The notes beneath the pieces were generated by a model that had not been told where the DNA came from, did no database searches, and saw only the letters and a program-made list of their open reading frames with translations. The translations under genes and the position numbers were made by a program. A stretch of 64,000 nucleotides of DNA, taken from positions 3,242,501 through 3,306,500 of the forward strand of contig CP136571.1 in the NCBI GenBank assembly GCA_035192965.1, read 5' to 3'. Each line of letters starts with the position of its first letter. The first letter of the stretch is position 1. Of the stretch, positions 26,608 through 35,011 are shown piece after piece. This stretch comes from Fuscovulum sp. Lineage in GTDB: Bacteria > Pseudomonadota > Alphaproteobacteria > Rhodobacterales > Rhodobacteraceae.

Positions 26608-27459
26608 CTAGAGTCTTGCAATGACAGCCTCTGCCCTGTTACCAATTTTGACTTGCTGCGCCTCCGCTTCGAACTTCAAGAGCGTGTTCGCCACGTCAGA
26701 GGCGACTTCCCAATGCGGGTTATGACCCACTCCAGTTAGGTTCAGCCTTTGCGCTTTCGGCAGGGCGGATGCGAGGGCTATCTGGTGGCTCTCAGGAAAG
26801 AGAGGGTCGGCATCTCCTCCGATAACCAAGGAGGATACACCCACCTGCCTTGCCGCTTCTCGAAGGTCTGCCACTTGCAACATGCCTAGACATGACGCCC
26901 AATCCTCGGGTCGCATATCCACGCACGACCTGCGGAGCGGTTGGAGGAACGCCTCTGGCACCGGGCGCTGGCAGGCATACCAGTCGTCAATGAAGGGGTG
27001 ATCGATCGGTAGCGGATGTGGCAAGGCGGAGAACTGCGCCCTGACCTGCGCAAGGGCGGCGCTTGCCGGTGCGAGGCTGCCGGACAGGGTGACGAGGGAC
27101 GACACCGAAAGACATGCGCGCGCTGTCAGGAGCACCGCGATGAGCGCTCCCATAGAGTGTCCTACAACAGTGGCTTGCTCGAGTCTCAGCTCGGTAGCCA
27201 TTACCTCAAGGTCGCGACAGAAATCATCAAAGCCGCTGATGGATGTGCGGGCGGATTGCCCATGCCCCCGCAAGTCAGGGATCACCACATGCCGACCCTT
27301 CAGGTAGGGGAGGATCAGGCGGTAGCTGTGCGCGCAATCGGTAAAGCCGTGAAGCAAGAGAATTGGCGGGCCAATACCTGACTGTTCGTGAATATTCAGC
27401 CAACCCCCGCCCGGCAGAAGTATCCGCCGTGCGGGGGGCATAACAGCGAGTTCCGTCAC
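26608..27459 (-). CDS. Alpha/beta-hydrolase
   Basis: 283 aa. HGF oxyanion motif near residue 37, DLRGHGQS near 57-64, nucleophile motif GHSMGA near 100, a late acid in GDADPLFPE and the histidine in GVGHNPHWE. This is the usual serine-hydrolase fold without lid extensions. A GTG start at 27459 overlaps the stop of the choline-binding-protein gene (ATG 27441 is the alternative), so the two are co-translated. The pairing suggests it cleaves an ester related to the imported quaternary amine, for example a choline ester; this is an inference from context only. Confidence 0.8.
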   Translation of the reverse strand: MTELAVMPPARRILLPGGGWLNIHEQSGIGPPILLLHGFTDCAHSYRLILPYLKGRHVVIPDLRGHGQSARTSISGFDDFCRDLEVMATELRLEQATVVGHSMGALIAVLLTARACLSVSSLVTLSGSLAPASAALAQVRAQFSALPHPLPIDHPFIDDWYACQRPVPEAFLQPLRRSCVDMRPEDWASCLGMLQVADLREAARQVGVSSLVIGGDADPLFPESHQIALASALPKAQRLNLTGVGHNPHWEVASDVANTLLKFEAEAQQVKIGNRAEAVIARL

Positions 27460-28385
27460 AGACCAAGTGCGGCCTTCACCGCTTCAGCCCCTGGTGCACC
27501 GTCCCGCGTGGTAACGCCGTCGAGCCAGCCATCTATCACTTGAGGGCGTGCAATCAGGATCTCACGACCAGCTTCCACGGGACTCATGCCGTCGTTGATC
27601 AGGTAGCCCATGCCTTCATTCTCAAACTCGATCTCGAATTTCAGGTTCTGCAGGAACCGGCCTACATTCGGGCATTCGGCCAGGTAGCCCTTGCGCACTT
27701 GGGTGCTGACAGTAGCGGCACCGAAGTTTGGTCCATAATGAGCGTCACCACCGGTCAAGTAGACAAGGTCGAAGGCGGCGTTCATTGGGTGCGGAGCCCA
27801 GGCCTGGAAGACGACGAACTCTTCGCGGTCCACCTTCCGGCGAACCTCAAGGAGCATCGCCGTTTCCGAGCTTTCCACCACGTCCCAACCGTCCAATGCA
27901 AAAGCAGGATCAGCGATCACGTCGAACATCAGTTGGTTCGAACCGGGCTCGATTCCATGCAGCTCCTTGCCGAACTCATCTGCGAACTTCGCAAGGTCCT
28001 TGAAGTCTCGGACACCTGCTTCGGCCACATAAGAGGGAACGGCGAAGGTGTATTTCGCATCTGGGAGGTTTACGCCGACACGTTCGACCGAACCTTCCGC
28101 CTCATAGGGGGTGGCATAGGTCTGCATCGCTGGGTCCCAATAGCCGAGGAAGACATCAAGCTCGTTCTCCTTCAGCGATTGATAGATCACCTCAATGCCG
28201 AGGAGGTCGGATTTCACCTCATATCCCAGGGCCTGCAGAACAACTGAGGCCGCGCCGGTTGTCAGTGCCAGATCGTTCCAGCCCGGTTCCGCCAGACGGA
28301 CCGTGGCACAGCTTTCGGGTTCGGCGGCATGGGTGGCACTGGCAAGGCAAACAAGCAGGCTGGTGGTGGTCATCAGGCGAAGCAT
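27456..28385 (-). CDS. Choline-type ABC transporter substrate-binding protein, ChoX-like
   Basis: 309 aa, OpuAC fold. Residues 1-20 are a Sec signal peptide (THAAE junction). Aromatic-cage positions known for ChoX can be matched: W in EPGWNDL, W in GYWDP, Y in KYTFAVP and W in FQAWAPHPM. The periplasmic protein should bind choline or a related quaternary amine. No cognate permease or ATPase (choW/choV) lies beside it, so it must use components encoded elsewhere, or it has another role. The divergent BetI-like gene supports choline/betaine physiology. Confidence 0.8.
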   Translation of the reverse strand: MLRLMTTTSLLVCLASATHAAEPESCATVRLAEPGWNDLALTTGAASVVLQALGYEVKSDLLGIEVIYQSLKENELDVFLGYWDPAMQTYATPYEAEGSVERVGVNLPDAKYTFAVPSYVAEAGVRDFKDLAKFADEFGKELHGIEPGSNQLMFDVIADPAFALDGWDVVESSETAMLLEVRRKVDREEFVVFQAWAPHPMNAAFDLVYLTGGDAHYGPNFGAATVSTQVRKGYLAECPNVGRFLQNLKFEIEFENEGMGYLINDGMSPVEAGREILIARPQVIDGWLDGVTTRDGAPGAEAVKAALGL

Positions 28386-28511
28386 TGGGCGTCTCCCTTT
28401 GGGTTTGACTGAACGGTTTCATTATTGACCGATGGGACAATATAGAATCCAGAAAGTCAAACCTTGAGTTTTTCCGCCGGATGTTTGACCTGTTGGAAAA
28501 GGAGTTTTCCA
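28386..28511. promoter_or_regulatory. Divergent control region between choX-like and betI-like genes
   Basis: Contains a near-palindrome TGAACGGTTTCA at 28410-28421 (TGAA/TTCA arms) and an inverted repeat GTCAAAC (28456-28462) / GTTTGAC (28483-28489). Both are candidate operators for the BetI-like repressor. An A/T-rich TATAGA at 28441-28446 may be part of a -10 element, but I could not define a full promoter. Confidence 0.35.
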
Positions 28512-29078
28512 TTGGCCCTGAGATCGATCAGCGACATCCGGCGACAGGAATTGCGTGCGGCGGCGTTTCGCGTGCTCCAACGCGAGGGCGTGCAGGGCAC
28601 CACCCTGGAGAAAGTGGCCGAGGAAGCCGGTGCATCGAAGGGGATCGTGCTGCATTACTTCGGCTCCAAGGCCGAGTTGTTCGAGCATGTGATGCGCGAG
28701 GCCAATCTGGTGCTGCGGGACCGAGTGAATGCTCGTTTGGCCCGTGCGACTACACCGCAGGAGAGGTTGGTCGCAATTATCGAGGGGAATTTTGAGCCGG
28801 ACATCTTCACGCCCGCGATTTGCTACGCTTGGCTCTCGCTTTGCGCGCAGGTGCCGCGCGACCCAGCGCTGGCGCGCATCCAGCGCGTGATCCACGCGCG
28901 CATGCATTCCAACTTGATGTCCGGCCTGCGCCCTCTGATGCCCGTGGTCGAAGCTCAGCAATCAGCGCTTCGTATCAGCGCGCTGATTGACGGACTGTGG
29001 CTTAGGTCAGGACTGGATCCGTTGTCTCTCACGCCGGTTCAGGCGATCCGACTTGTCTGCGATGCGCTGCCTGCGTGA
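28512..29078 (+). CDS. TetR-family regulator, BetI-like
   Basis: About 188 aa. A TTG at 28512 follows AAAAGGAG with good spacing and is preferred to TTG 28464, which has no site. The helix-turn-helix spans about residues 8-55 (GTTLEKVAEEAGASKGIVLHYFGSKAELF), typical of TetR proteins and especially BetI (SKGIVLHYF). The C-terminal domain keeps the BetI-like CYAWLSLCAQ and SALIDGLWLRSGL strings. It probably represses the divergent choX-like operon and responds to choline. The 288 bp after it show no gene. Confidence 0.75.
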   Translation: MALRSISDIRRQELRAAAFRVLQREGVQGTTLEKVAEEAGASKGIVLHYFGSKAELFEHVMREANLVLRDRVNARLARATTPQERLVAIIEGNFEPDIFTPAICYAWLSLCAQVPRDPALARIQRVIHARMHSNLMSGLRPLMPVVEAQQSALRISALIDGLWLRSGLDPLSLTPVQAIRLVCDALPA

Positions 29079-29366
29079 AGGATTGGGCGAGATAGCCGTT
29101 TCCGGTTGCAGAGTCCGCAGTTTACTGAATGCGAAGCGAGCAGGTCAAAGCGGCAATAGCGGATTGTCACTGCGATCCTTACCGTTTCGGTGCTGCATTA
29201 ATGTCTACAGACCTCTCATCGTGACGAAAGAGGGTAATCCGCGGGCCATAGCCATGGCACCACCCTGCACTTTCACAATGCGGCGATCGAAGCCACCTCT
29301 CGGAACTCAGCCTTAGGACAGTACGTCTTCCGGGTTTTGGTATCATTCGTTTGGAAGTGAATCCGC

Positions 29367-29753
29367 CTAAAGGTAAGATGTAATCGCCGGTGGTTCACCA
29401 AATTTGTCATTCGCACCGTCGAACCATATTAATTCCAATCCCGCGAACACCTCAGGCGAAAGGTCCAGCGCGGCCACCATCACCGCAACGCCGTCGGGCG
29501 TCTCGCCATGGGTCTTGACCCCACAGACCGCACAGAAGCAATGCGCAATCCGCTCCTGCCCAAAGCGATAGCGCGACATCACCGCCTCACCGGACAGGAC
29601 ATGGAACCCGGCTCGAGGCGTGAACATCAGCCATGTCCGCGTCTTCGTGCAGATCGAGCAATTGCAGCGATAACTTGGTGCCGTCAGATCCAAGTCCGCT
29701 TCGAACCGGATCGCTCCGCAATGACAGCCCCCCTCATGCTTTGCCATGTTCAT
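29367..29753 (-). CDS. GFA-family zinc protein (CENP-V/GFA domain)
   Basis: 128 aa. The family's zinc cysteines are visible: GGCHCGAIRFE near the start, CNCSICTKT near residues 30-38 and HCFCAVCGVKTHG near 71-83. GFA proteins form a beta-sandwich with two zinc sites; the name comes from glutathione-dependent formaldehyde-activating enzyme, but most members have no assigned reaction. Start overlaps the SRPBCC gene stop by 4 bp. Third gene of an ArsR-SRPBCC-GFA operon. Confidence 0.85.
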   Translation of the reverse strand: MNMAKHEGGCHCGAIRFEADLDLTAPSYRCNCSICTKTRTWLMFTPRAGFHVLSGEAVMSRYRFGQERIAHCFCAVCGVKTHGETPDGVAVMVAALDLSPEVFAGLELIWFDGANDKFGEPPAITSYL

Positions 29754-30205
29754 GCCAATGCCCCTTCAACTGCTGTTCCGAACCGATCAAGGAACGTGGC
29801 CCAACCCTTAAGATGATCGGCTTTTTGCTCCTCATCGGCCAGCCCTGCATGGGTAAAGCTCAACCGTGTGCCGCTTCCCTCGGGATCGAAACGGATGGTG
29901 ATCTCCGTGCGCGGCCCGCGCGTTCCGCTCGAAACCCAGTGAAAACTGAACCGCAAGAGTGATGGCTCGGTGATCTCCAACATCTCACCGGCCATGACAA
30001 TCTCGACGTCGCGGACGGAACGCAAAGCAATGCGCCAATTGGCCCCGATCTGCATTGGCCAGGCCACCTCGGTCGCCTTGAAATCATGACCTTCACGGCA
30101 GCGCGGACCGAACCATTGCTTCATAGTTACGGGGTCCTTCCACAGAGCAAAACACTGCTCAGGCGTTGGCCGTAGGCTGCGGATGATCTCAAGTGTCACG
30201 GTCAT
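29750..30205 (-). CDS. SRPBCC/AHSA1-family protein
   Basis: 151 aa START-like fold of the AHSA1 group. Its N-terminus LEIIRSLRPTPEQCFALWKDPVTMKQWFGP and late GSGTRLSFTHAGL ... GWATFLDRF are standard for this family. ATG at 30205 lies inside the end of the ArsR gene (16-bp overlap); a longer frame is rejected. ArsR-AHSA1 gene pairs are very common in bacteria; the small-molecule ligand is unknown. Soluble cytoplasmic protein. Confidence 0.85.
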   Translation of the reverse strand: MTVTLEIIRSLRPTPEQCFALWKDPVTMKQWFGPRCREGHDFKATEVAWPMQIGANWRIALRSVRDVEIVMAGEMLEITEPSLLRFSFHWVSSGTRGPRTEITIRFDPEGSGTRLSFTHAGLADEEQKADHLKGWATFLDRFGTAVEGALA

Positions 30206-30539
30206 CAGATGCTTCCATGTCATGCAGTGCTTCGGCGAAATCGACAAAGCTGTCGATCGTGCCCGTCCAGAAACGCTCATACTCCGCCAGCCAGTCCGCC
30301 ATGGACCGCAACCCCTTCGGCTCCAGCCGACAGGGTCGAGTCGTGCCGATCCGCCCTCGTGTGATCAGCCCCGCACGTTCCAGCATCTTCAGATGTGAGG
30401 AAATCGTCGGCTGGGACAGATCGAATTGATCCACCAGTTGCGATACTGTGGCCTCCCCTCTTGAAAGGCGCGAGAGGATCGCCCGCCGCGTTGGGTCGGC
30501 AAGGGCAGAGAAGGATGAGGTGAGACTGTCCATGTGCAT
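30189..30539 (-). CDS. ArsR-family transcriptional regulator
   Basis: 116 aa winged helix-turn-helix: ALADPTRRAILSRLSRGEATVSQLVDQFDLSQPTISSHLKMLERAGLI spans residues about 12-59. No metal-binding cysteine pair is present in the recognition helix region, so it belongs to the non-metal ArsR group that pairs with SRPBCC proteins. ATG at 30539 or in-frame ATG 30533. Probably autoregulates this three-gene operon. Confidence 0.87.
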   Translation of the reverse strand: MHMDSLTSSFSALADPTRRAILSRLSRGEATVSQLVDQFDLSQPTISSHLKMLERAGLITRGRIGTTRPCRLEPKGLRSMADWLAEYERFWTGTIDSFVDFAEALHDMEASDDRDT

Positions 30540-30675
30540 CGAATATCATCTATATAGATTGCAGTAAATATACAAGCTCAACAGGCTTGGATGTGTCTAG
30601 GGGGGCTTTCACGGTCGACTTGATTAGTTGACGGGCTGTCTTACCGCTCGAAAGCAAGTGGCTTTCGCGCCTGCA

Positions 30676-30696
30676 GCGAATGACCGCTTTCCGCCC
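30676..30696. repeat. Short dispersed repeat, copy 2
   Basis: Second copy of the 21-bp element at 26446-26466 (19 of 21 positions the same), located just left of the DUF5681 gene at the edge of the recombinase-bearing module. Confidence 0.4.
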
Positions 30697-30716
30697 AAAG
30701 CCGCCCCACGGCCCCC

Positions 30717-31436
30717 TCACAACTCCCCCCGCTCCGCCCTACTGAGGAACCCCACGATGGTCTTCGCCTGCGCAAGGTCCTCCTCAAGGATCCGGCGCAT
30801 CTTGGGGTCGGTCTCATTTGCCAACATGTCCTGTAGTTCCTCGATCTCCGCCTCAAACTCAGCCTTGCGGGCCATGCAGTCGTCCCAGAAGACCTTCTCT
30901 TCCTTGGTGGAGGGTCCAATCACGCGGGCCGTGCCGCGACGGACGTCGATGGGGATGTGATCGGGATGGGGAAGCGGGTCGGGCAGATGAGTGATGCCCA
31001 GGACACGGCGACGTTCCAACTCACGGTCCCATTCGATCTTGTAGGTCATGGCCGCATCCAGCCATCGATCATTCAGATCGCGGTTCGCAGTTTCCACGGA
31101 GGACAAGAGCTCCGCGAACAGCCGCTGTGAGCGGTGCTGGCCCTTGACGGCGTTGACAGCCAACGACCGCAGGACCGCCCGCGCGATGGGCACGCTGACA
31201 TTGCGTTCGCCATCCCGGACGGTGATCGTGCGATAGGCTTCCTCCAGAATGATCGACTTCATCCGCTCTTCATTCAGGGCAGGCAGCTTGTTCTTGGCCC
31301 CCTTGGGACGGCCGCGCGGATTGCCGGACTTGCCCTTCTGGAAGCGTGTGACCTCAGGGGGCTTGGCATAGCCCACCTCATAGCCCGGCCGGGCGGCCAA
31401 AGGGCCAAGGCTCTTGCCGGGACCGCGCTTGGTCAT
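30717..31436 (-). CDS. DUF5681-domain protein
   Basis: 239 aa. The N-terminus has the DUF5681 signature: GYAKPPEVTRFQKGKSGNPRGRPKGAKNKLP near residues 20-50, a basic motif that may contact nucleic acid. The C-terminal half is helical and charged, with a predicted coiled coil (FEAEIEELQDMLANETDPKMRRILEEDLAQA). ATG at 31436 overlaps the stop of the methyltransferase gene by 4 bp; the longer frame is rejected. Such genes accompany ParB-methyltransferases in phage-derived and integrative modules; function unknown, possibly terminase-small-subunit-like. Confidence 0.75.
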   Translation of the reverse strand: MTKRGPGKSLGPLAARPGYEVGYAKPPEVTRFQKGKSGNPRGRPKGAKNKLPALNEERMKSIILEEAYRTITVRDGERNVSVPIARAVLRSLAVNAVKGQHRSQRLFAELLSSVETANRDLNDRWLDAAMTYKIEWDRELERRRVLGITHLPDPLPHPDHIPIDVRRGTARVIGPSTKEEKVFWDDCMARKAEFEAEIEELQDMLANETDPKMRRILEEDLAQAKTIVGFLSRAERGEL

Positions 31437-32749
31437 TCCGCCGCCGCCGCCGGCGCCGCTGTCGCCACTTCTGCCGCCCGCGGCCAACCACAGACGATCT
31501 GCTCGGCATCATCCTTGGTGACGATTTCCCCGCGGGTCAGAATGCGATCACAGTAGATCGGGTCCAGTTCCACCAAGCGTGCCTTGCGGCCCGTCTTCTC
31601 GGCCGCAATGAGCGTGGACCCTGATCCGCCGAATGTGTCGAGCACAATCTCGCCGCGCGCAGAGACATCCTTGATGGCGTCCGCAATCATCTGCACCGGC
31701 TTCACGGTGGGATGCAGCTGCAACTCTTCCATGCGGCCCTTCCGCATGGTGTTCACACCCCGGTAGTTCCAGACATTGGTGCGGTAGCGCCCATGCTGGC
31801 CCAGCTCAAAGCTGTTCACATGCGGGGCGGTGCCCTTCTTGAAGGCGAAGATCAACTCATGACGGGAGCGGTAGAAAGTGCCCATCCCACCATTGTCCTT
31901 GGCCCAGACGATCAGGTTCTTCAGCTCGTCATAGACCGCATGTCCTGCCGCCAGCACCTCGCGCATGTGGCGCCAGTCCATGCAGAGGAAGTGGATCGAG
32001 CCGTCCATGCTGTGATCCGCCAGGTTCCGGAAGGCGTCAGTCAGGAAGGTGGTGAACTCACTCTCCGTCATCTCGCCCGAGGCCATGGCAAACTCGCGGT
32101 GCTTGGTCCGGCCTGACCCGCCGACATGACCGTCGATCTTCACATTGTAGGGCGGATCACAAAACACCATCCGGGCCACATCCCCCTTCATCAGAAGGGC
32201 AAGGACCTCCGCGTCCAGCGCATCGCCGCAAACAAGCCGATGCGGACCAAGCTGCCAGACATCGCCCGGATGCACCCGACGCGGCGCGATGTCCGGCACG
32301 ACGTCATCCTCCGGGTCACCCGCTTCCTCCGGCGCAATTCCCTCGATCAGGCTGTCGATCTCTGCCACCTCAAAGCCGATGACGCCGATATCGAAGCCCA
32401 GATCCTCGGTCGCCAGAAGGCCCTTCAACTCTTCCGCTAATATCCCATCATCCCAGCCCGCGTTCAGTGCCAGCTTGTTGTCGGCAATCACATAGGCCCG
32501 CTTCTCGGCCTGGGTCATGTGCTCGATGCGCAGACAAGGCACCGTGGCCATTCCCAACATCTTCGCCGCCTCCACCCGGCCATGACCGGCGAGGATCGTG
32601 TTCGCCTGATCTATCAGGACGGGGTTCGTGAAGCCGAAGGTCTCGATCGACTGCGCGATCTGGCGCAGCTGCTTTTTCGAATGGGTTCGCGCATTGCGCT
32701 CCCAGGGCCGCAGCGCAGTCGGCGGGATCTGTTCGATATGCTGGGCCAT
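31433..32749 (-). CDS. ParB-like nuclease domain fused to N6/N4 DNA methyltransferase
   Basis: 438 aa. Residues about 6-95 are a ParB/sulfiredoxin-type domain (LRPWERNARTHSKKQLRQIA, then AGHGRVEAAKMLG at 54-66). Residues about 160-420 are a beta-type amino-methyltransferase: catalytic DPPYN at 198-202, then FGGSGSTLIAAEKTGR near the C-terminus as the AdoMet motif. It should methylate adenine or cytosine amino groups in DNA; no restriction enzyme is adjacent, so it is an orphan, phage-type enzyme. Divergent from the XRE regulator. Confidence 0.85.
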   Translation of the reverse strand: MAQHIEQIPPTALRPWERNARTHSKKQLRQIAQSIETFGFTNPVLIDQANTILAGHGRVEAAKMLGMATVPCLRIEHMTQAEKRAYVIADNKLALNAGWDDGILAEELKGLLATEDLGFDIGVIGFEVAEIDSLIEGIAPEEAGDPEDDVVPDIAPRRVHPGDVWQLGPHRLVCGDALDAEVLALLMKGDVARMVFCDPPYNVKIDGHVGGSGRTKHREFAMASGEMTESEFTTFLTDAFRNLADHSMDGSIHFLCMDWRHMREVLAAGHAVYDELKNLIVWAKDNGGMGTFYRSRHELIFAFKKGTAPHVNSFELGQHGRYRTNVWNYRGVNTMRKGRMEELQLHPTVKPVQMIADAIKDVSARGEIVLDTFGGSGSTLIAAEKTGRKARLVELDPIYCDRILTRGEIVTKDDAEQIVCGWPRAAEVATAAPAAAAE

Positions 32750-32800
32750 GGGCGGTGTCCTTTGCAGGAAGGCGGATGGGGTTGGCGAAGCGTCCAGTAT

Positions 32801-32818
32801 CGTAAGATATACCTTACG
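32801..32818. promoter_or_regulatory. Palindromic operator between methyltransferase and XRE genes
   Basis: CGTAAG-ATATAC-CTTACG, perfect 6-bp arms, lies 52 bp before the methyltransferase start and 63 bp before the XRE start. It overlaps the only A/T-rich stretch of the divergent region. Likely bound by the XRE protein to control both directions. Confidence 0.5.
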
Positions 32819-32880
32819 CTGGCGCTCTGGTCAATCCTGCCTTATGCTGGCGTCAGCCAGATCAGACGGAGTGCCCCACC

Positions 32881-33225
32881 ATGAGCTTTGGCGAACGCCT
32901 TTTTGATCTCAGACAGAATGCAAAGGTCTCGTTGCAGAACGTGGCCGATGCCATCGGCATATCGAAGGCGCATATCTGGGAGTTGGAGAAGGGTCACTCG
33001 ACCAATCCCTCGTTTGAACTGGTCCAGAAGTTGGCCAAGTACTTCGGCGTGACGCCGGAGGTGTTGATCGGTGAGGTTGAGGTCCCGTCACCGAAGCTGC
33101 AGAAGGCCAATCGCATCCACCGCGATCTTAAGACGCTGAGCGAGCGAGACCTTGAACTGATCGAAGGCATGGTGCGGACATTACAACGTCAATCCGGCAC
33201 CGCGTCGGAGGAGGAGCCGCGCTGA
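32881..33225 (+). CDS. XRE-family helix-turn-helix regulator
   Basis: 114 aa. An HTH_3 domain occupies residues 5-62 (NVADAIGISKAHIWELEKGHSTNPSFELVQKLAKYFGVTPEVLIGE). A charged C-terminal helix (LSERDLELIEGMVRTLQRQ) may mediate dimerisation. Its 3' end meets the ImmA-type peptidase gene; such XRE-ImmA pairs are known from ICEBs1, where the peptidase degrades the repressor to trigger excision. A similar switch is plausible for this module. Confidence 0.87.
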   Translation: MSFGERLFDLRQNAKVSLQNVADAIGISKAHIWELEKGHSTNPSFELVQKLAKYFGVTPEVLIGEVEVPSPKLQKANRIHRDLKTLSERDLELIEGMVRTLQRQSGTASEEEPR

Positions 33226-34046
33226 AGCTGGACCGGGTTGATCTTGCGGATATCCACGCCCCTCACGCTCTGGTGCGGGCGCTGCATGGATTGATCGGCC
33301 AGATCGATGGACCCGTACCGGTCGCAGAGGTGGCGCGGGCCCTCGATATTGTAGACGTCCGCGAATGCCCGCTGGATGGCTGCGAGGGCGTGCTGTTGAC
33401 CGATCGCCGAAGGAAGACTGGCAGCATCTTGGTCAACAACCGGCGTGGCGCGCAGGCCGCGCGGTTCAGCATTGCCCATGAGTTGGGGCACTTCCTGCTG
33501 GAGCGCCATGTGCTGGGCATCGAGGACAGGATGGTCTGCAGCGTCAGCGATCTGCGGGAGAGCCGGACGATGCGGCTGCACAACAAGCAGGAGGTCGAGG
33601 CAAACGAGTTTGCCATTGGTCTTCTGGTCCCAAGCTATGCAGCAGCCCCGACGCTCAACGCCGATCCTGAGATCGAAGCTGCCATTCAGATGCAAAAGCG
33701 GTTCCACATCAGCCTGGAGGCGGCCACGCGCTGCCTCGTGGAGCGGCACGCTGAACCCGTTGCGGCGATCTGGGCCAAGGATGGAGTCATCCGCTACGTC
33801 GTGCGGGGGTCGCGGTTTCCATGGATCACCTGGAAGGCGGGGCAGCGCCTGCCAGCCCTGAGCCGAACGCCGCGATTTCTGGCGGCCGGGCGCTTGGGGA
33901 TCACTGCGATGGGTGAAGTGGCCCCCGCGGCTTGGACGCATGATAACATTCCGGAACTCTTCGAACAGGTGCGCATCGGCAAGGAAGGGCACAGCCTGAC
34001 CTTCTTGTGGGCGACGCTGTCCGATGCAGAGGGTGAGGAAGAATGA
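33222..34046 (+). CDS. ImmA/IrrE-family zinc metallopeptidase
   Basis: About 274 aa if read from the coupled CTG at 33222; the first conventional start is GTG 33273 (257 aa). The upstream residues (KLDRVDLADIHAPHALVRALHG) look like the normal N-terminus of this family, so the true start is probably upstream. The catalytic HELGH is in FSIAHELGHFLLERH, with a downstream EANEFA glutamate as third ligand. Residues after about 110 form a helical bundle and a C-terminal extension of unknown role. It likely cleaves the XRE protein encoded just upstream. Confidence 0.8.
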   Translation: MKLDRVDLADIHAPHALVRALHGLIGQIDGPVPVAEVARALDIVDVRECPLDGCEGVLLTDRRRKTGSILVNNRRGAQAARFSIAHELGHFLLERHVLGIEDRMVCSVSDLRESRTMRLHNKQEVEANEFAIGLLVPSYAAAPTLNADPEIEAAIQMQKRFHISLEAATRCLVERHAEPVAAIWAKDGVIRYVVRGSRFPWITWKAGQRLPALSRTPRFLAAGRLGITAMGEVAPAAWTHDNIPELFEQVRIGKEGHSLTFLWATLSDAEGEEE

Positions 34047-34193
34047 GCTCGATCGCGCCCGTTCATGCGACAGGCGACTGGACTTCGGCGCGGGAACGAG
34101 CGTTGGTCTGACCCAAGCCCGGTCGATCCCGGGCTCTGCCAGGTACGGGGGAACGCATCACGCGACGCCCCCAGTAGCCTAGGGAGAGCCCCG

Positions 34194-34526
34194 ATGACAA
34201 AGACACGGAACCGGAAGTCGGCGAACGACAGCATTCCGGACGCCACACAGCAGGATAGCGTGACCGCATCAACCAATACCGTTGTGCCACGCCAGACAAA
34301 GGCGGCACTTTTGCGCGCTCTGTTGGAAGCGCCGGGCGGTGCAAGCCTCACCCACATCATGGCGGAGACTGGCTGGCAGGCCCACACCGTCCGCGCCGCG
34401 CTCACAGGCTTGCGCAAGAAGGGACTGCACATCGCCAGACGCCGCGAGGGAGACGACGCCATCTACGCGATTGATGCCTCTGGGCAGGGCACACCGGACA
34501 TTTCCAGCCAAGGTGATGGCGTATGA
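34194..34526 (+). CDS. DUF3489-domain protein
   Basis: 110 aa. The C-terminal 75 residues read as a winged helix (TKAALLRALLEAPGGASLTHIMAETGWQAHTVRAALTGLRKKGLHI), the DUF3489 signature; the N-terminus is basic and disordered. ATG at 34194 follows GGAGAG; a frame to 34065 is longer but lacks a site. Overlaps the DUF2924 gene by 4 bp. The DUF3489-DUF2924-recombinase trio recurs in alphaproteobacterial mobile modules. Confidence 0.75.
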   Translation: MTKTRNRKSANDSIPDATQQDSVTASTNTVVPRQTKAALLRALLEAPGGASLTHIMAETGWQAHTVRAALTGLRKKGLHIARRREGDDAIYAIDASGQGTPDISSQGDGV

Positions 34527-35011
34527 CCACGCTCGCAGATCTTGACGCGATGGACCGGGCCGCACTTGCCCAGCTTTGGTCAGAGCTGATCGGCGGCGAG
34601 GTCCCGGCCTGCATGAGCCAGCCCATGCAGCGCCGCTTCCTCGCGTTTGAGCTGCAAGCCAAGTCGGAGGGTGGTTTGCCCGCCGTTCTCCGCGCACGGC
34701 TTGACCGCATCGCCGCAGGCGAAGAACGCAAAGCCTCACCCACACTGCAGTCGGGTGCCCGGCTGCTGCGTGAGTGGAACGGCACGACCCATGTCGTCGA
34801 TGTCCTGCCTGAGGGGTTTCTTTGGAACGGCAGCCAGCATCGCTCGCTCTCTGCCATTGCCCGCGCCATCACCGGTGCCCGCTGGTCGGGACCGAGGTTC
34901 TTTGGCCTCGTCGGTGGGGCAGAGGGGGATGATCGCAAGCCAGCGAAGGGCAAGGTGAACACGACGAAGGTGCGGGGGATCGAGGGCCAGCGCAGGGCGC
35001 GTGCGGCATGA
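34523..35011 (+). CDS. DUF2924-domain protein
   Basis: 162 aa. The string LAQLWSELIGGEVPACMSQPMQRRFLAFELQ near residues 15-45 and the central GARLLREWNGTTHVVDVLPEGFLWNG ... SLSAIARAITGARWSGPRFFGL mark DUF2924. No enzyme motif is apparent; the family is usually encoded immediately upstream of a large serine recombinase and may be an accessory DNA-binding factor. Overlaps the recombinase start by 4 bp. Confidence 0.8.
   Translation: MTTLADLDAMDRAALAQLWSELIGGEVPACMSQPMQRRFLAFELQAKSEGGLPAVLRARLDRIAAGEERKASPTLQSGARLLREWNGTTHVVDVLPEGFLWNGSQHRSLSAIARAITGARWSGPRFFGLVGGAEGDDRKPAKGKVNTTKVRGIEGQRRARAA

Noticed and set aside
31433..32749. Restriction-modification system
   Set aside because: Only a methyltransferase fused to a ParB-like domain is present; no restriction endonuclease or specificity subunit is adjacent.
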